Shown: positions 1 through 7,156, counted from the stretch's first letter. The stretch is 7,591 nt of DNA from Alistipes sp. (GCA_017646785.1 JAGCLX010000097.1:1-7591); one strand, 5' to 3'. Program-made: numbers and translations. Notes: generated from the letters alone by a model not told the origin.

Positions 1-2393
1 TATGTCACCTGGCGATCCTCCTCGAGGTTTGCCTCGTAGTCAGCATCCAAGAGGTAGAGGTCTGTACGACCTACCTGGCACTTCCAAACGCGTGCTGAGA
101 GTGTACGACCAGGGAATGCTACCTGTGTAGTGATCCAGTTGCCATCCTCGTCGCGTACGGGAGAGATAGGAAGCTTAAAGAAGTTCTGTGCCTCGTATGT
201 AGCCTCCTGAGCACCCTGTGCTGAAAGACGCTGTGTGAAGTAGCCGTAGCGGTACAAAAGACCTACAGCAACCATGCCTACGTTGCGGTCTGAAGCCTCC
301 TTGAGGTAGTCACCAGCCAAGATACCAAGACCACCAGAGTAGATCTTAAGCGTAGAGTGCAAACCATACTCCATTGAGAAGTAAGCAACCTTTGCGTGCT
401 CAGGCGCTGGCTTCTCGGCCATATAATCGGTGAACTCCTTGTATACTGCATCCATGCGTGCAAGGAACTCCTTGTCGTTGCAAAGCTCCTCGCAACGAGT
501 TGTTGTGAGCTTATCCAACAAAACGATAGGATTGCGGTCTACCTTTACCCAAAGCTCTGGGTCTACAGACTCGAAGAGGTCGCGTGCAGCAACTGTCCAG
601 CACCACCAGAGGTTGCGTGAGAGCTCCTCGAGGGCCTTAAGACGTGCAGGAATGCCCTTCTCGACCATAAGACGGTGCCATGAAGGACGGTTAGAGGTGA
701 GCTGCTGGCGTACGAAGTTAATCTGCTCGCTGCGGCTGCCACCGTCGATAAGCACACGGTTGGTGCGTGATACAGAATTGTCGATAGCCTCCTCGTATGC
801 GCTCTTATACTCCTTGAAAAGACGCTTCCAGAGGGCTGTTGCTGACACCTCCATAGCGCCCTTACGAGCCTCGGCGTATGCCTCCTCGCTCATGTCCATG
901 TAGCGCTTGATGATATCTGTAATCTGAAGGACAACCTCGCGTGTGTTGTAGTCGTCGCGACGAACGATGTCTACACCCTTGTGCTCAGCCTGCTTTGCTA
1001 CCCACATACCGAAACCGGCAAGAGTAGTAGTAACGGTAGGAACACCATATGCAACAGACTCGAGGGGAGTGTAGCCCCATGGCTCGTAGTATGATGCGAA
1101 GATTGAGAGGTCTACACCTGCCAACATATCGTAGTAAGGCATGTTGAAGATGCCGTCATTGCCGTTGAGGTATGTAGGCACGAAGAGAACCTTCACGCGT
1201 GATGCTGTTGTTGAGAGGATGCTACCCTCGATAGACTGTGATACCTGATCCCATGCCTCTGCCTCGAGGTGGTGTGTGAGGTAGCGCTTCTGTGCGGGGT
1301 CGATAGCGTTCTCGTTGTTTGCAAGGTGCTGGATGAGATCCTCGCGTGCACCATTTGATGCTGCGGGCACTGCGACAACAGCCAAGATATCACGATCGAT
1401 GTTGCTTGTAGCGAGCTGCTTGAGTGACTCAAGGAACACATCGATACCCTTATTGTGGAACTCATAGCGACCGCTTGTAGCAACGATGAGGGTGTTATCT
1501 GCGAAGTTGTAGCCCCATGTTGCGCGTGCTACGTCGATAAGCTTGCGGCGTGATGCTGCGCGAACCTCTGCGAGTTTATCCTCAGCAGGAACAAAGCCAT
1601 TCTCGAAACCGTTAGGAGTGATGCGTGTAACCTCGCGACCGAGCAAATAGCGACACTCGTTAGCTGTGATATCGCTAACTGTGAGGAATGCATCAGCGTA
1701 AGTTGCACCTGCTTTCTCCAAAGAGTGCTTTGCCATTACGTTGAACTGGCGAGCGAGCTCATCGGCGTTGAACTTGTGAAGGTCGTTATAGAGTGGCAAG
1801 CGGTTGCCAGCGATGCAGCGACCCATAACTGTTGCGTGTGTAGAGAAGACTGTTGCAACGTATGGAGCGTTGTCGTGCAAGTAGAGTGAACCTGCTGCTG
1901 CCATCCACTCGTGGAAGTGTGCTACGATCTTATCTGATGGCTGGCACATGTGCTCAGCGAATGATGCGATAACCACACCTGCTGCGTGGCCGAACAATAC
2001 TGGCTCTACATAGTCCCACTGACCAGAGAGTGAGTCTACGTGATAAGCATCCCAAAGCTGCTTGAGGATGTTGTCCTTCTCGCGGATGAACGACTTGAAG
2101 TCGATAAGGATTGCGATGGGGCTACCCTCGATTGCCCAACGACCGATGCGAACGCGAACGCCCTGGTTGTAGAGTGACTCACGCCATGCTGCCATGAGTG
2201 TGTTATCCTCCTCAAACTCGGGGCTAACATAGTCGAACGAGAAGTCGGGGCCGATGGTGATGTACTTATCACCGAGCTCGCGCTTCACTGTTGGTGCCTT
2301 TGAGGCGATGACGGTGTGGATGCCGCCCACCTTGTTGCACACCTCCCAACTAACCTCAAACAAGTAGTCGGGTGTTAGATTTACATTACTCAT
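1..2393 (-). CDS. Glycogen synthase (GT3) / alpha-glucan phosphorylase (GT35) fusion, C-terminus beyond window
   Basis: Translating from the ATG at 2393 gives 797 uninterrupted codons that leave the window at base 1. Residues 1 to about 540 resemble GT3 glycogen synthases (yeast/animal type): a FEVSWEVCNKVGG start, HFHEW at 159-163 followed by a THAT motif, and EPWGYTPLE at 437-445, the E-x7-E signature of the retaining synthase site. A DUF3417-like phosphorylase N-domain follows (NLWWCW at 594-599), then the start of the alpha-glucan phosphorylase core (AYFSMEYG at 670-677, then GGLGILAGD). The first half should extend glucan from a nucleotide-glucose and the second release glucose-1-phosphate, both cytoplasmic. 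The PLP-lysine region lies outside the window. A GT35 core of usual size would make the whole protein roughly 1,400 residues. Both domain assignments are firm. That both are active is inferred. Its own promoter and long leader lie upstream. Confidence 0.93.
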   Translation of the reverse strand, partial: MSNVNLTPDYLFEVSWEVCNKVGGIHTVIASKAPTVKRELGDKYITIGPDFSFDYVSPEFEEDNTLMAAWRESLYNQGVRVRIGRWAIEGSPIAILIDFKSFIREKDNILKQLWDAYHVDSLSGQWDYVEPVLFGHAAGVVIASFAEHMCQPSDKIVAHFHEWMAAAGSLYLHDNAPYVATVFSTHATVMGRCIAGNRLPLYNDLHKFNADELARQFNVMAKHSLEKAGATYADAFLTVSDITANECRYLLGREVTRITPNGFENGFVPAEDKLAEVRAASRRKLIDVARATWGYNFADNTLIVATSGRYEFHNKGIDVFLESLKQLATSNIDRDILAVVAVPAASNGAREDLIQHLANNENAIDPAQKRYLTHHLEAEAWDQVSQSIEGSILSTTASRVKVLFVPTYLNGNDGIFNMPYYDMLAGVDLSIFASYYEPWGYTPLESVAYGVPTVTTTLAGFGMWVAKQAEHKGVDIVRRDDYNTREVVLQITDIIKRYMDMSEEAYAEARKGAMEVSATALWKRLFKEYKSAYEEAIDNSVSRTNRVLIDGGSRSEQINFVRQQLTSNRPSWHRLMVEKGIPARLKALEELSRNLWWCWTVAARDLFESVDPELWVKVDRNPIVLLDKLTTTRCEELCNDKEFLARMDAVYKEFTDYMAEKPAPEHAKVAYFSMEYGLHSTLKIYSGGLGILAGDYLKEASDRNVGMVAVGLLYRYGYFTQRLSAQGAQEATYEAQNFFKLPISPVRDEDGNWITTQVAFPGRTLSARVWKCQVGRTDLYLLDADYEANLEEDRQVT

Positions 2394-2458
2394 ATTAGTT
2401 TTTTATTAAATAAATTTTTCTAACTATCACCCTTGCAAACTCTCTCATTTACGAGTGT

Positions 2459-2505
2459 CTATCGCCGTTGAAACCTATTGATATACAAAAGTTACCGCCG
2501 TTAAA
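2459..2505 (-). repeat. Imperfect direct repeat in the leader of the glycogen gene
   Basis: On the plus strand CTATCGCCGTTGAA (2459-2472) and TTACCGCCGTTAAA (2492-2505) agree at 11 of 14 positions and start 33 bp apart, about three helical turns. Both lie between the predicted transcription start (about 2520) and the ATG at 2393. They could be a regulator's paired sites or part of leader RNA structure. Nothing in the window names a binding protein. Confidence 0.35.
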
Positions 2506-2525
2506 GGGTATGGTTAATCAAATTG

Positions 2526-2557
2526 CAAAGATAGCAAAATTATTTGATACGGGGAAA
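2526..2557 (-). promoter_or_regulatory. Bacteroidetes-type promoter of the glycogen synthase/phosphorylase gene
   Basis: Read on the minus strand, TATCTTTG (2533-2526) matches the -7 consensus TAnnTTTG exactly. Twenty bases upstream is TTTC (2557-2554), one base off the -33 TTTG. The start would fall near 2520, leaving a leader of about 127 bases. The leader also contains ACCCTT/AAGGGT segments (2509-2504 and 2434-2429) that could pair. A second, poorer candidate, TAACTTTTG (2494-2486), has one base too many. Confidence 0.6.
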
Positions 2558-2583
2558 TATTTATTAAGTTTTTTTAATAAATA
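2558..2583. repeat. AT-only inverted repeat between the MATE gene and the glycogen gene promoter
   Basis: TATTTATTA (2558-2566) and TAATAAATA (2575-2583) form a perfect 9-bp inverted repeat around an 8-base loop that is mostly T on the plus strand. It lies about 70 bases after the MATE stop and just upstream of the -33 element of the glycogen gene. It has no GC base pairs, so it would be a weak terminator at best. An AT-rich upstream promoter element is an equally good reading. Confidence 0.3.
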
Positions 2584-2651
2584 GTTGCAATACTCTCCCG
2601 AATGGGCATTTTTGAGGGCTGAATGGTATGGTTTTAGCTACTGGGTGGCGG

Positions 2652-4028
2652 CTATTTCTCAGCCTTACGGATGTTTCTGCGCATGCGAAGTGCGGTCATC
2701 AGGGCAGCAGAGCTAAGTCCTACGATAAGACCAATGACCAAGCCGTGGCAACCCATGTCGAAGTGATAGGCCAGAATAATGCCTATAGGGATGTTCAAAA
2801 CAAGGTAGCTGCATAGCACGATGGGCATGATGATTTTGACATCCTGCATACCGCGCATCATGCTGATAGATAGGCCCTGCACCGAGTCCGAGAACTGGTA
2901 TATGGCGATTAGAAGCATAAGCTCCGCTGTGAGGATTATGACCTCGCTGTTGTCGGTAAATATTGCTGCAATGGGCTCACGCAGAGTGACAAAGACGATG
3001 GCCATGACCGTTGCCCACAGCAGTCCGAGGTGGTAGGTGGCAGCCACGGTGGGGCGTAGCTCCTTGGAGTGTCTTCTGCCATGGATGTGCGACACAAGGA
3101 TTGTCGATGCCGAACCAATAGCTACGGTAATCATCCACGCGATGTTGGCGATGCTAAAAGCGACCTGCATAGAGCCCGCCGCAACCTTGCCAAATGAGAG
3201 TGCGAGGATGGAGGTGAGGATGAAGGCTGCCGACTCCAAAATCATCTGGAACGATATGGGGTAGCCTATCTTTATGAGCGAGGCTATGTACTTGAGAGTT
3301 ACCGCCTTGGGACTAAAGAATGTGCGGTATATGCGCAGACGCTTCCACTTGAAAAATACCGTGATGATGGCCAACATTTGGAGTATGCGCGATATGAGCG
3401 TCGCAAGACCTGCGCCCTCGGCACCCATAGGCTCCATTCCGCACTTACCGAAGATAAATATGTAGTTGAGCGCCACATTGGCGATGTTGCCCCACAGGGT
3501 TATCCACATCGCTATCTTGGTGTTGCCCAGACCCTCGAGGAACTGCTTGATGGCGAGGAACATCATCAGTGGCATTATGCTCCACACGAGCATGTCGTAG
3601 TAGGGTAGTGCCATCTCTGCCACTGCCTCCACGCTCTCGCCAGGACTCGACATCCAGTCACCCAGCACTCCAATAAATGGTCTTAGTGCCAACGCAATAG
3701 CTGTGCCCACCACGCCTATGGCCAACGAGTATACTATGCCATTCTGGAAGAGGTGACCCACCATGCGTCTATCACCGCGCGCATAATGCTCACCCACAAG
3801 GGGGGTGATGGCCATTGCAAGGCCCAGCGCGGCAAGATATATCAACAAAAAGAGTGAGCTACCCAAAGACACCGCAGCCAAAGGTATGGGGTCCTCACCG
3901 CCATACTGACCCACCATCGCTGTGTCGGCAAACTGCGTAGTGAGCTGACCCGCCTGTGCAACGATGACGGGTAGCGCGAGCTTCAGCAGTCGCTTGTAGT
4001 ATGGGGTGTATTTTGTGAGTAGGCTCAT
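2652..4028 (-). CDS. MATE family multidrug/cation efflux transporter
   Basis: A 458-residue, highly hydrophobic protein that by family should export cationic drugs or metabolites across the inner membrane in exchange for Na+ or H+. Length and about a dozen membrane segments fit MATE (NorM/DinF-like) proteins. Typical features are the N-terminal KLALPVIVAQ and DTAMVG stretch, the KQFLEGLGNTK then GNIANVALNYIFIFG segment, the EGAGLAT motif near the middle, and a second repeat starting near KIGYPISFQMILES. The ATG at 4028 is preferred: the frame can open earlier with TTG at 4064, but those 12 residues (VYNFF...) are encoded by an inverted-repeat end and a promoter-like sequence. The gene stands alone between a terminator-like hairpin and the next gene's promoter. 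Substrate cannot be told from sequence. Stop codon TAG. Confidence 0.93.
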   Translation of the reverse strand: MSLLTKYTPYYKRLLKLALPVIVAQAGQLTTQFADTAMVGQYGGEDPIPLAAVSLGSSLFLLIYLAALGLAMAITPLVGEHYARGDRRMVGHLFQNGIVYSLAIGVVGTAIALALRPFIGVLGDWMSSPGESVEAVAEMALPYYDMLVWSIMPLMMFLAIKQFLEGLGNTKIAMWITLWGNIANVALNYIFIFGKCGMEPMGAEGAGLATLISRILQMLAIITVFFKWKRLRIYRTFFSPKAVTLKYIASLIKIGYPISFQMILESAAFILTSILALSFGKVAAGSMQVAFSIANIAWMITVAIGSASTILVSHIHGRRHSKELRPTVAATYHLGLLWATVMAIVFVTLREPIAAIFTDNSEVIILTAELMLLIAIYQFSDSVQGLSISMMRGMQDVKIIMPIVLCSYLVLNIPIGIILAYHFDMGCHGLVIGLIVGLSSAALMTALRMRRNIRKAEK

Positions 4029-4036
4029 TCGAGCCG

Positions 4037-4065
4037 CAAAGATAATAAAAAAGTTGTATACCAAG
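4037..4065 (-). promoter_or_regulatory. Putative promoter of the MATE gene, giving an almost leaderless transcript
   Basis: TATCTTTG (4044-4037, minus strand) matches the -7 consensus exactly. CTTG (4065-4062) is 17 bases upstream, within the loose spacing seen for Bacteroidetes TTG/TAnnTTTG promoters. Transcription would start about 4030-4032, only 2-4 bases before the ATG at 4028. The -33 part lies inside the terminal inverted repeat of the neighbouring element, the -7 part outside it. Confidence 0.5.
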
Positions 4066-4170
4066 GCTACTTTGGCGTTATGCTCGCTCTCAAAATGCTC
4101 ATTTACGCTTTAGTAAACTCCGCTTTTCGAGCTTCGCATGCCTAAAATTAGCTCTTGCTATACAACTTTT
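4049..4170. repeat. 122-bp element with 17-bp terminal inverted repeats (MITE- or REP-like, unidentified)
   Basis: AAAAGTTGTATACCAAG at 4049-4065 and CTTGCTATACAACTTTT at 4154-4170 are inverted copies with one mismatch in 17. The 88-bp interior is rich in small inverted repeats (AAATG-CT-CATTT, TTTAC-n6-GTAAA), so either strand could fold into a long stem capped by hairpins. It has no coding capacity of note. The size, terminal repeats and intergenic position fit a miniature transposable or repetitive extragenic element. A structured RNA or processing signal is the alternative. No target-site duplication is evident next to the ends. Confidence 0.5.
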
Positions 4171-4182
4171 AAAGCTGAATGA

Positions 4183-4198
4183 TAGTACGTTTTAGTAC
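4183..4198. repeat. TAGTAC direct repeat / GTAC palindrome
   Basis: TAGTAC occurs at 4183-4188 and 4193-4198, one helical turn apart, and the inner bases form GTAC-n6-GTAC (4185-4198). It lies between the inverted-repeat element and the terminator hairpin. It may be a small operator or chance. No regulator is indicated. Confidence 0.2.
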
Positions 4199-4252
4199 AG
4201 CCCATCGCCTCGAATTTTGCCGAGAGTTGTATCTACACTATTCTGACAACAA

Positions 4253-4288
4253 AGCGGCTCTGCAGACCTCAGTGTCCACAAAGCCGCT
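4253..4288 (-). terminator. Strong hairpin terminator after the TonB-dependent receptor
   Basis: Starting about 28 bases after the receptor's stop codon, two 15-base arms (4253-4267 and 4274-4288) flank a 6-base loop. The outer seven pairs, AGCGGCT/AGCCGCT, are perfect and GC-rich. The inner pairs include three G-U wobbles in the minus-strand RNA. The minus-strand tail is TTGTTGTC, moderately T-rich. The opposite strand ends in CTTATCATTTTTG, so it may also stop antisense transcripts. Confidence 0.7.
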
Positions 4289-4315
4289 CTTATCATTTTT
4301 GTCTCTTAATTTCCT

Positions 4316-6667
4316 CTACAAGAACAACTTCACGCCGAAGAAGTAGGTGCGGGGAAGGGCGGGACCGTAGATGTATGCCGAGTCGCGGCCTGCACCCATG
4401 TCGATATCGCGCTGATATGAGTCAAAGATGTTCTTTACACCAGCATTTATCTCTAAGTTCACAACATTAGAGAGCGAGAAGGTGTAGCCGAGCTTGAAGC
4501 CGAAGTCCCAGAACGACTGTGTGCGTGTCTCAGAGTCGGGGTGCTCAACGCCAAAGATGTCGGTATATGCCGAGTGCTGAACAAGCATAGGACCTGTATA
4601 TGTGCCGAAGAGTGAGGCGTTAAACTTCTTGGTGATGAAGTACTTGGCGTTGATGTAGCCGTAGTGGTCGGGCGAGCGGAACATGGTGCGCTGTGCCTCG
4701 ACATCCTCGCTCCACTGTTCTGGCTCAACATACTGGCTCTTCTGGAAGGTGTAGCCAAGCTGCACGTCGAAAGTGTTGGGAATGCCGAGCTTAAGCTCCG
4801 CAGTGATACCGCCTATGCGAGCACCCGCAGCATTGCGGCGTGTCTTATAGATAAAGTGGTTGCCCTCCTCGTCTGTCATCTCGCCAGTATTCTCAAGTGT
4901 GAAGACATCGTCGAGCATGGTGTAGAAACCCTCCAAGAGGAGGTTGGTCTGTAGGCGACCGAACGAGTGGTAGTAGTCTGCCGATGCGCTTAACGAGTGT
5001 GAGAACTCAGGGCGCAGGTTGGGGTCTATCTCGATAATCGACACCGAGTGGTTGAGGGCGTCGATATGGAGGTCCTCGTTATAAGCCTGTGGTGCACGGT
5101 AACCGCTTGAGTACGAGAGGCGTAGGCCGAGGTCCTCAATGGGGCTATAGCGCACATTTGCACGGGGTGCAAAGATAGGGCGGTCGATCATGTTGTGCTT
5201 GTCGAGGCGGAAGCCGATAAGGAAGTTAACCTTCTCGCTCTTCCACTCGTTCTGCGCAAAAAGGCCGATGGTAGATGTCTGCTGGTCGAGGCGACGCTGT
5301 GTAGCAACGTAGTAGTCGTTCAGCGAGTTATAGTTATACTCCACACCTGCTGTAAGCTCTGCGGGGAGTCCCGCTTTGTAGTTGTGGGTATACTGACTAC
5401 CAGCCACGAAGGTCATATCCTTGGTTGTACCATAGGCATCGGGGTTCATGTCAGCACCGAAGTATGTGGCGCGGCTGATGCCCTGTGCCGAAGCGTAGAT
5501 GCTTGCGCGGTGACGCATATTGGGGAAGTAGTCGAACTTGAGGCTACCGCCGTCGATGTTGTGGTCTATCTGCTCGCAGATGTACGACATGTGGGGTGCG
5601 CCGTCGAGGTTGTCGCCACCACGGCGGAAGTCGTGAATGTGGTGGTACTCACCCGTGATGCGTGAGTGGTTAGATGTTTTGTAGTAGGTGCGGAAGCCCA
5701 CGGTTTCGGAGCGTAGGCGTGTGATATCCGAGAAGCCATCGTCGTTGCGGTCGTAGCCATCGCGATACTTTACCTGACCAAAGACGTAAGCACCGAGTTT
5801 GTAGTCGTCCGACACGAAGGCACCACCTACAGAGGTGTTTATGTCGGGTGTGCCATCCTCCATGATGTTAGTAGTGTTTGAGAGCGAGAGGGTGTTACGT
5901 ACGGGATCCTTAGTGATGATGTTCACCACGCCGCCGATAGCGCTCGAGCCGTAGAGTGCCGAGCCGCCACCGCGGATAACCTCCACGCGCTCAACCATTG
6001 CCACGGGCATAAGGTCGAGGCCATAGACGCCTGCGAGTGACGAGAAGATAGCTCGGCTGTCGAGCAATATCTGTGAGTACTGACCCTCAAGGCCGTTGAT
6101 GCGGAGCTGTGGGGCGCCGCAGTTACCGCAGGTGTTCTCCACGCGGAGTCCCGACTGGAAGTTCATGGCCTCCGAGAGGTTTGACGATGCTGTGCTCTCG
6201 AAGAGCTTTGTCGATGCAACATTTACAACGGTGGATGTAGTGCGGCGGTTTGTCTCGTTACGTGTGGCCGACACCACAACCTCATCTACCATAGTGTTTG
6301 ACTCGTTGAGTACGAAGTTGAGCTCTATGGATGTCTCCTTCTTGACTGTGAGTTTAAGCTCCACGTTTTCGTAGCCGATGGCAGATACAACAACCTCCTG
6401 CTCACCCACGGGAAGATTGTTCAAGATGTAATGTCCTGAGCTGTTTGCTGCGCAACCGATTGTTGTGCCTTTAATGGCTACAGTGGCGTATGGGATGTGC
6501 TCTTTTGTATTGGCATCGAGCACATGTCCGAAGATATTTGAGTCGGAATTTTTATTTGTAGTACTGCGTATAATCTGTACGTTGGGCGACTCGGGAATAT
6601 CCTCTATTGCCGTTGCCACGAATGAGGTAAATAGAAGTGTTATAACGAGTAAAAGTGTGTGTTTCAT
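4316..6667 (-). CDS. TonB-dependent outer-membrane receptor
   Basis: A 783-residue outer-membrane active transporter energised by TonB/ExbBD. Residues 1-20 form a signal peptide. Residues 44-121 are a carboxypeptidase-regulatory-like domain (GHVLDANTKEHIPYATV, later GYENVELKL). A TonB-box-like DEVVVSATR lies at 128-136. The plug spans about 137-255 and contains RINGLEGQYSQILLDSR and VERVEVIRGGGSALYGSSAIGG. The rest is the beta barrel, ending in FFGVKLFL. A CGNCG pair of cysteines sits at 180-184 in the plug, and a barrel loop carries HHIHD (342-346). Lack of a SusD partner argues against a glycan system, and the architecture is closer to iron, cobalamin or metal receptors. The histidine-rich exported protein encoded just upstream suggests a metal substrate, but this is inference. 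It has its own promoter and a hairpin terminator. Start ATG at 6667, stop TAG. Confidence 0.93.
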   Translation of the reverse strand: MKHTLLLVITLLFTSFVATAIEDIPESPNVQIIRSTTNKNSDSNIFGHVLDANTKEHIPYATVAIKGTTIGCAANSSGHYILNNLPVGEQEVVVSAIGYENVELKLTVKKETSIELNFVLNESNTMVDEVVVSATRNETNRRTTSTVVNVASTKLFESTASSNLSEAMNFQSGLRVENTCGNCGAPQLRINGLEGQYSQILLDSRAIFSSLAGVYGLDLMPVAMVERVEVIRGGGSALYGSSAIGGVVNIITKDPVRNTLSLSNTTNIMEDGTPDINTSVGGAFVSDDYKLGAYVFGQVKYRDGYDRNDDGFSDITRLRSETVGFRTYYKTSNHSRITGEYHHIHDFRRGGDNLDGAPHMSYICEQIDHNIDGGSLKFDYFPNMRHRASIYASAQGISRATYFGADMNPDAYGTTKDMTFVAGSQYTHNYKAGLPAELTAGVEYNYNSLNDYYVATQRRLDQQTSTIGLFAQNEWKSEKVNFLIGFRLDKHNMIDRPIFAPRANVRYSPIEDLGLRLSYSSGYRAPQAYNEDLHIDALNHSVSIIEIDPNLRPEFSHSLSASADYYHSFGRLQTNLLLEGFYTMLDDVFTLENTGEMTDEEGNHFIYKTRRNAAGARIGGITAELKLGIPNTFDVQLGYTFQKSQYVEPEQWSEDVEAQRTMFRSPDHYGYINAKYFITKKFNASLFGTYTGPMLVQHSAYTDIFGVEHPDSETRTQSFWDFGFKLGYTFSLSNVVNLEINAGVKNIFDSYQRDIDMGAGRDSAYIYGPALPRTYFFGVKLFL

Positions 6668-6700
6668 TGTGTGTTACGTGTTTATTTCCTGTTTGCAGTG

Positions 6701-6732
6701 CAAAGGTACACCTTCGACGTAGGCCGTACAAT
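6701..6732 (-). promoter_or_regulatory. Bacteroidetes-type promoter of the TonB-dependent receptor
   Basis: On the minus strand TACCTTTG (6708-6701) matches TAnnTTTG exactly, and ATTG (6732-6729) sits 20 bases upstream as the -33 element. The predicted start near 6695 gives a leader of about 28 bases before the ATG at 6667. AATCGC occurs twice on the plus strand (6731-6736 and 6739-6744) around the -33 element with an 8-bp period. Confidence 0.7.
6703..6714. promoter_or_regulatory. Palindrome overlapping the receptor's -7 box (candidate operator)
   Basis: AAGGT-AC-ACCTT (plus strand) is a perfect 5-2-5 inverted repeat. One mismatched position further out it pairs again (C/G), giving 8-base arms with one mismatch. 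It covers most of the -7 box, where a bound repressor would block RNA polymerase, as metal-responsive repressors commonly do. The sequence alone does not identify the regulator. Confidence 0.4.
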
Positions 6733-6758
6733 CGCCTAATCGCGGTAAATAAGTGGTG

Positions 6759-6783
6759 ACGCACCCCTAATTTTGGGGTGTGT
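6759..6783. terminator. Hairpin between the histidine-rich gene and the receptor promoter
   Basis: ACGCACCCC (6759-6767) and GGGGTGTGT (6775-6783) pair around a 7-base AT loop. In the plus-strand RNA the stem is 9 bp with one G-U pair; in the minus-strand RNA one position is an A-C mismatch. It lies about 30 bases after the upstream gene's stop but lacks a T tract on the minus strand, so termination is uncertain. It could slow RNase decay of the upstream mRNA or bind a regulator. Confidence 0.35.
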
Positions 6784-6814
6784 CTGTGTAAAATGTTAAT
6801 CGATAGTGGTGTAA

Positions 6815-7156
6815 TTAAGCCTTTGCGGGCGGAGCACGTAACGAAAAGAGGTGAGGAGTGCGCTCGAATGTAGGGGTGTTAATCTCCTCATGTGTGGTGC
6901 ATATTTCAGTGAAGAGCACCTCGCAGCTTGCTCCCGACTCGGCAACTAAAGCCTCGTGGTGCAGTGCATTGTTAAGAAGGAGGATGTGGCTGCGAGAGTG
7001 TGTGTGCGCAGCGCCATCACTATATGGGTGAGAGTGTACAATCTCCCAACCCTCAATGTTGTGGCTGTGCAAAAAGAAGGTGGTTGCTGTAATGTTGAAC
7101 AGCAACACAGCGAGCATAAGCGCGCCAAACAACCCTCTTTTTCTCTCTATAGCCAT
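6815..7156 (-). CDS. Small exported histidine-rich protein, putative metal binding
   Basis: A 113-residue protein. Residues 4-7 are charged (ERKR), residues 9-29 form one hydrophobic segment (signal peptide or membrane anchor), and the remainder should face the periplasm. That part holds 11 histidines, with three evenly spaced HxH motifs at 30-32, 41-43 and 51-53, a further His at 57, HH at 66-67, and cysteines at 78 and 86. Such clusters suit Zn, Cu or Ni binding. It ends in SLRAPPAKA. The ATG at 7156 lies 21 bases after the prfC stop, so it is probably cotranscribed with prfC at least in part. The next gene downstream is the TonB receptor. I cannot give it a family name. Similar short His-rich proteins beside TonB receptors are, as I recall, common in Bacteroidetes. 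The reading frame is well supported; the metal role is inference. Confidence 0.8.
   Translation of the reverse strand: MAIERKRGLFGALMLAVLLFNITATTFFLHSHNIEGWEIVHSHPYSDGAAHTHSRSHILLLNNALHHEALVAESGASCEVLFTEICTTHEEINTPTFERTPHLFSLRAPPAKA

Noticed and set aside
430..903. 157-codon plus-strand ORF opposite the glycogen gene
   Set aside because: It is antisense to a clearly conserved coding frame, has low-complexity Ser/Arg-rich composition, and shows no recognisable domain.
2394..2651. Possible small gene or known riboswitch in the AT-rich gap
   Set aside because: No convincing small coding frame and no riboswitch core that I recognise; only promoter, repeats and an AT hairpin are supportable.
4029..4064. 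Longer N-terminus of the MATE protein from a TTG at 4064
   Set aside because: It needs a non-ATG start, the added residues do not resemble MATE N-termini, and the DNA overlaps an inverted-repeat end and a good -7 box.
5195..5665. 156-codon plus-strand ORF opposite the TonB receptor
   Set aside because: It is a shadow of the receptor's barrel codons, rich in Val/Ala/Glu with no family resemblance.
6552..6764. 70-codon minus-strand ORF overlapping the start of the TonB receptor
   Set aside because: It runs through the receptor's promoter and signal-peptide codons in another frame; composition is not protein-like.
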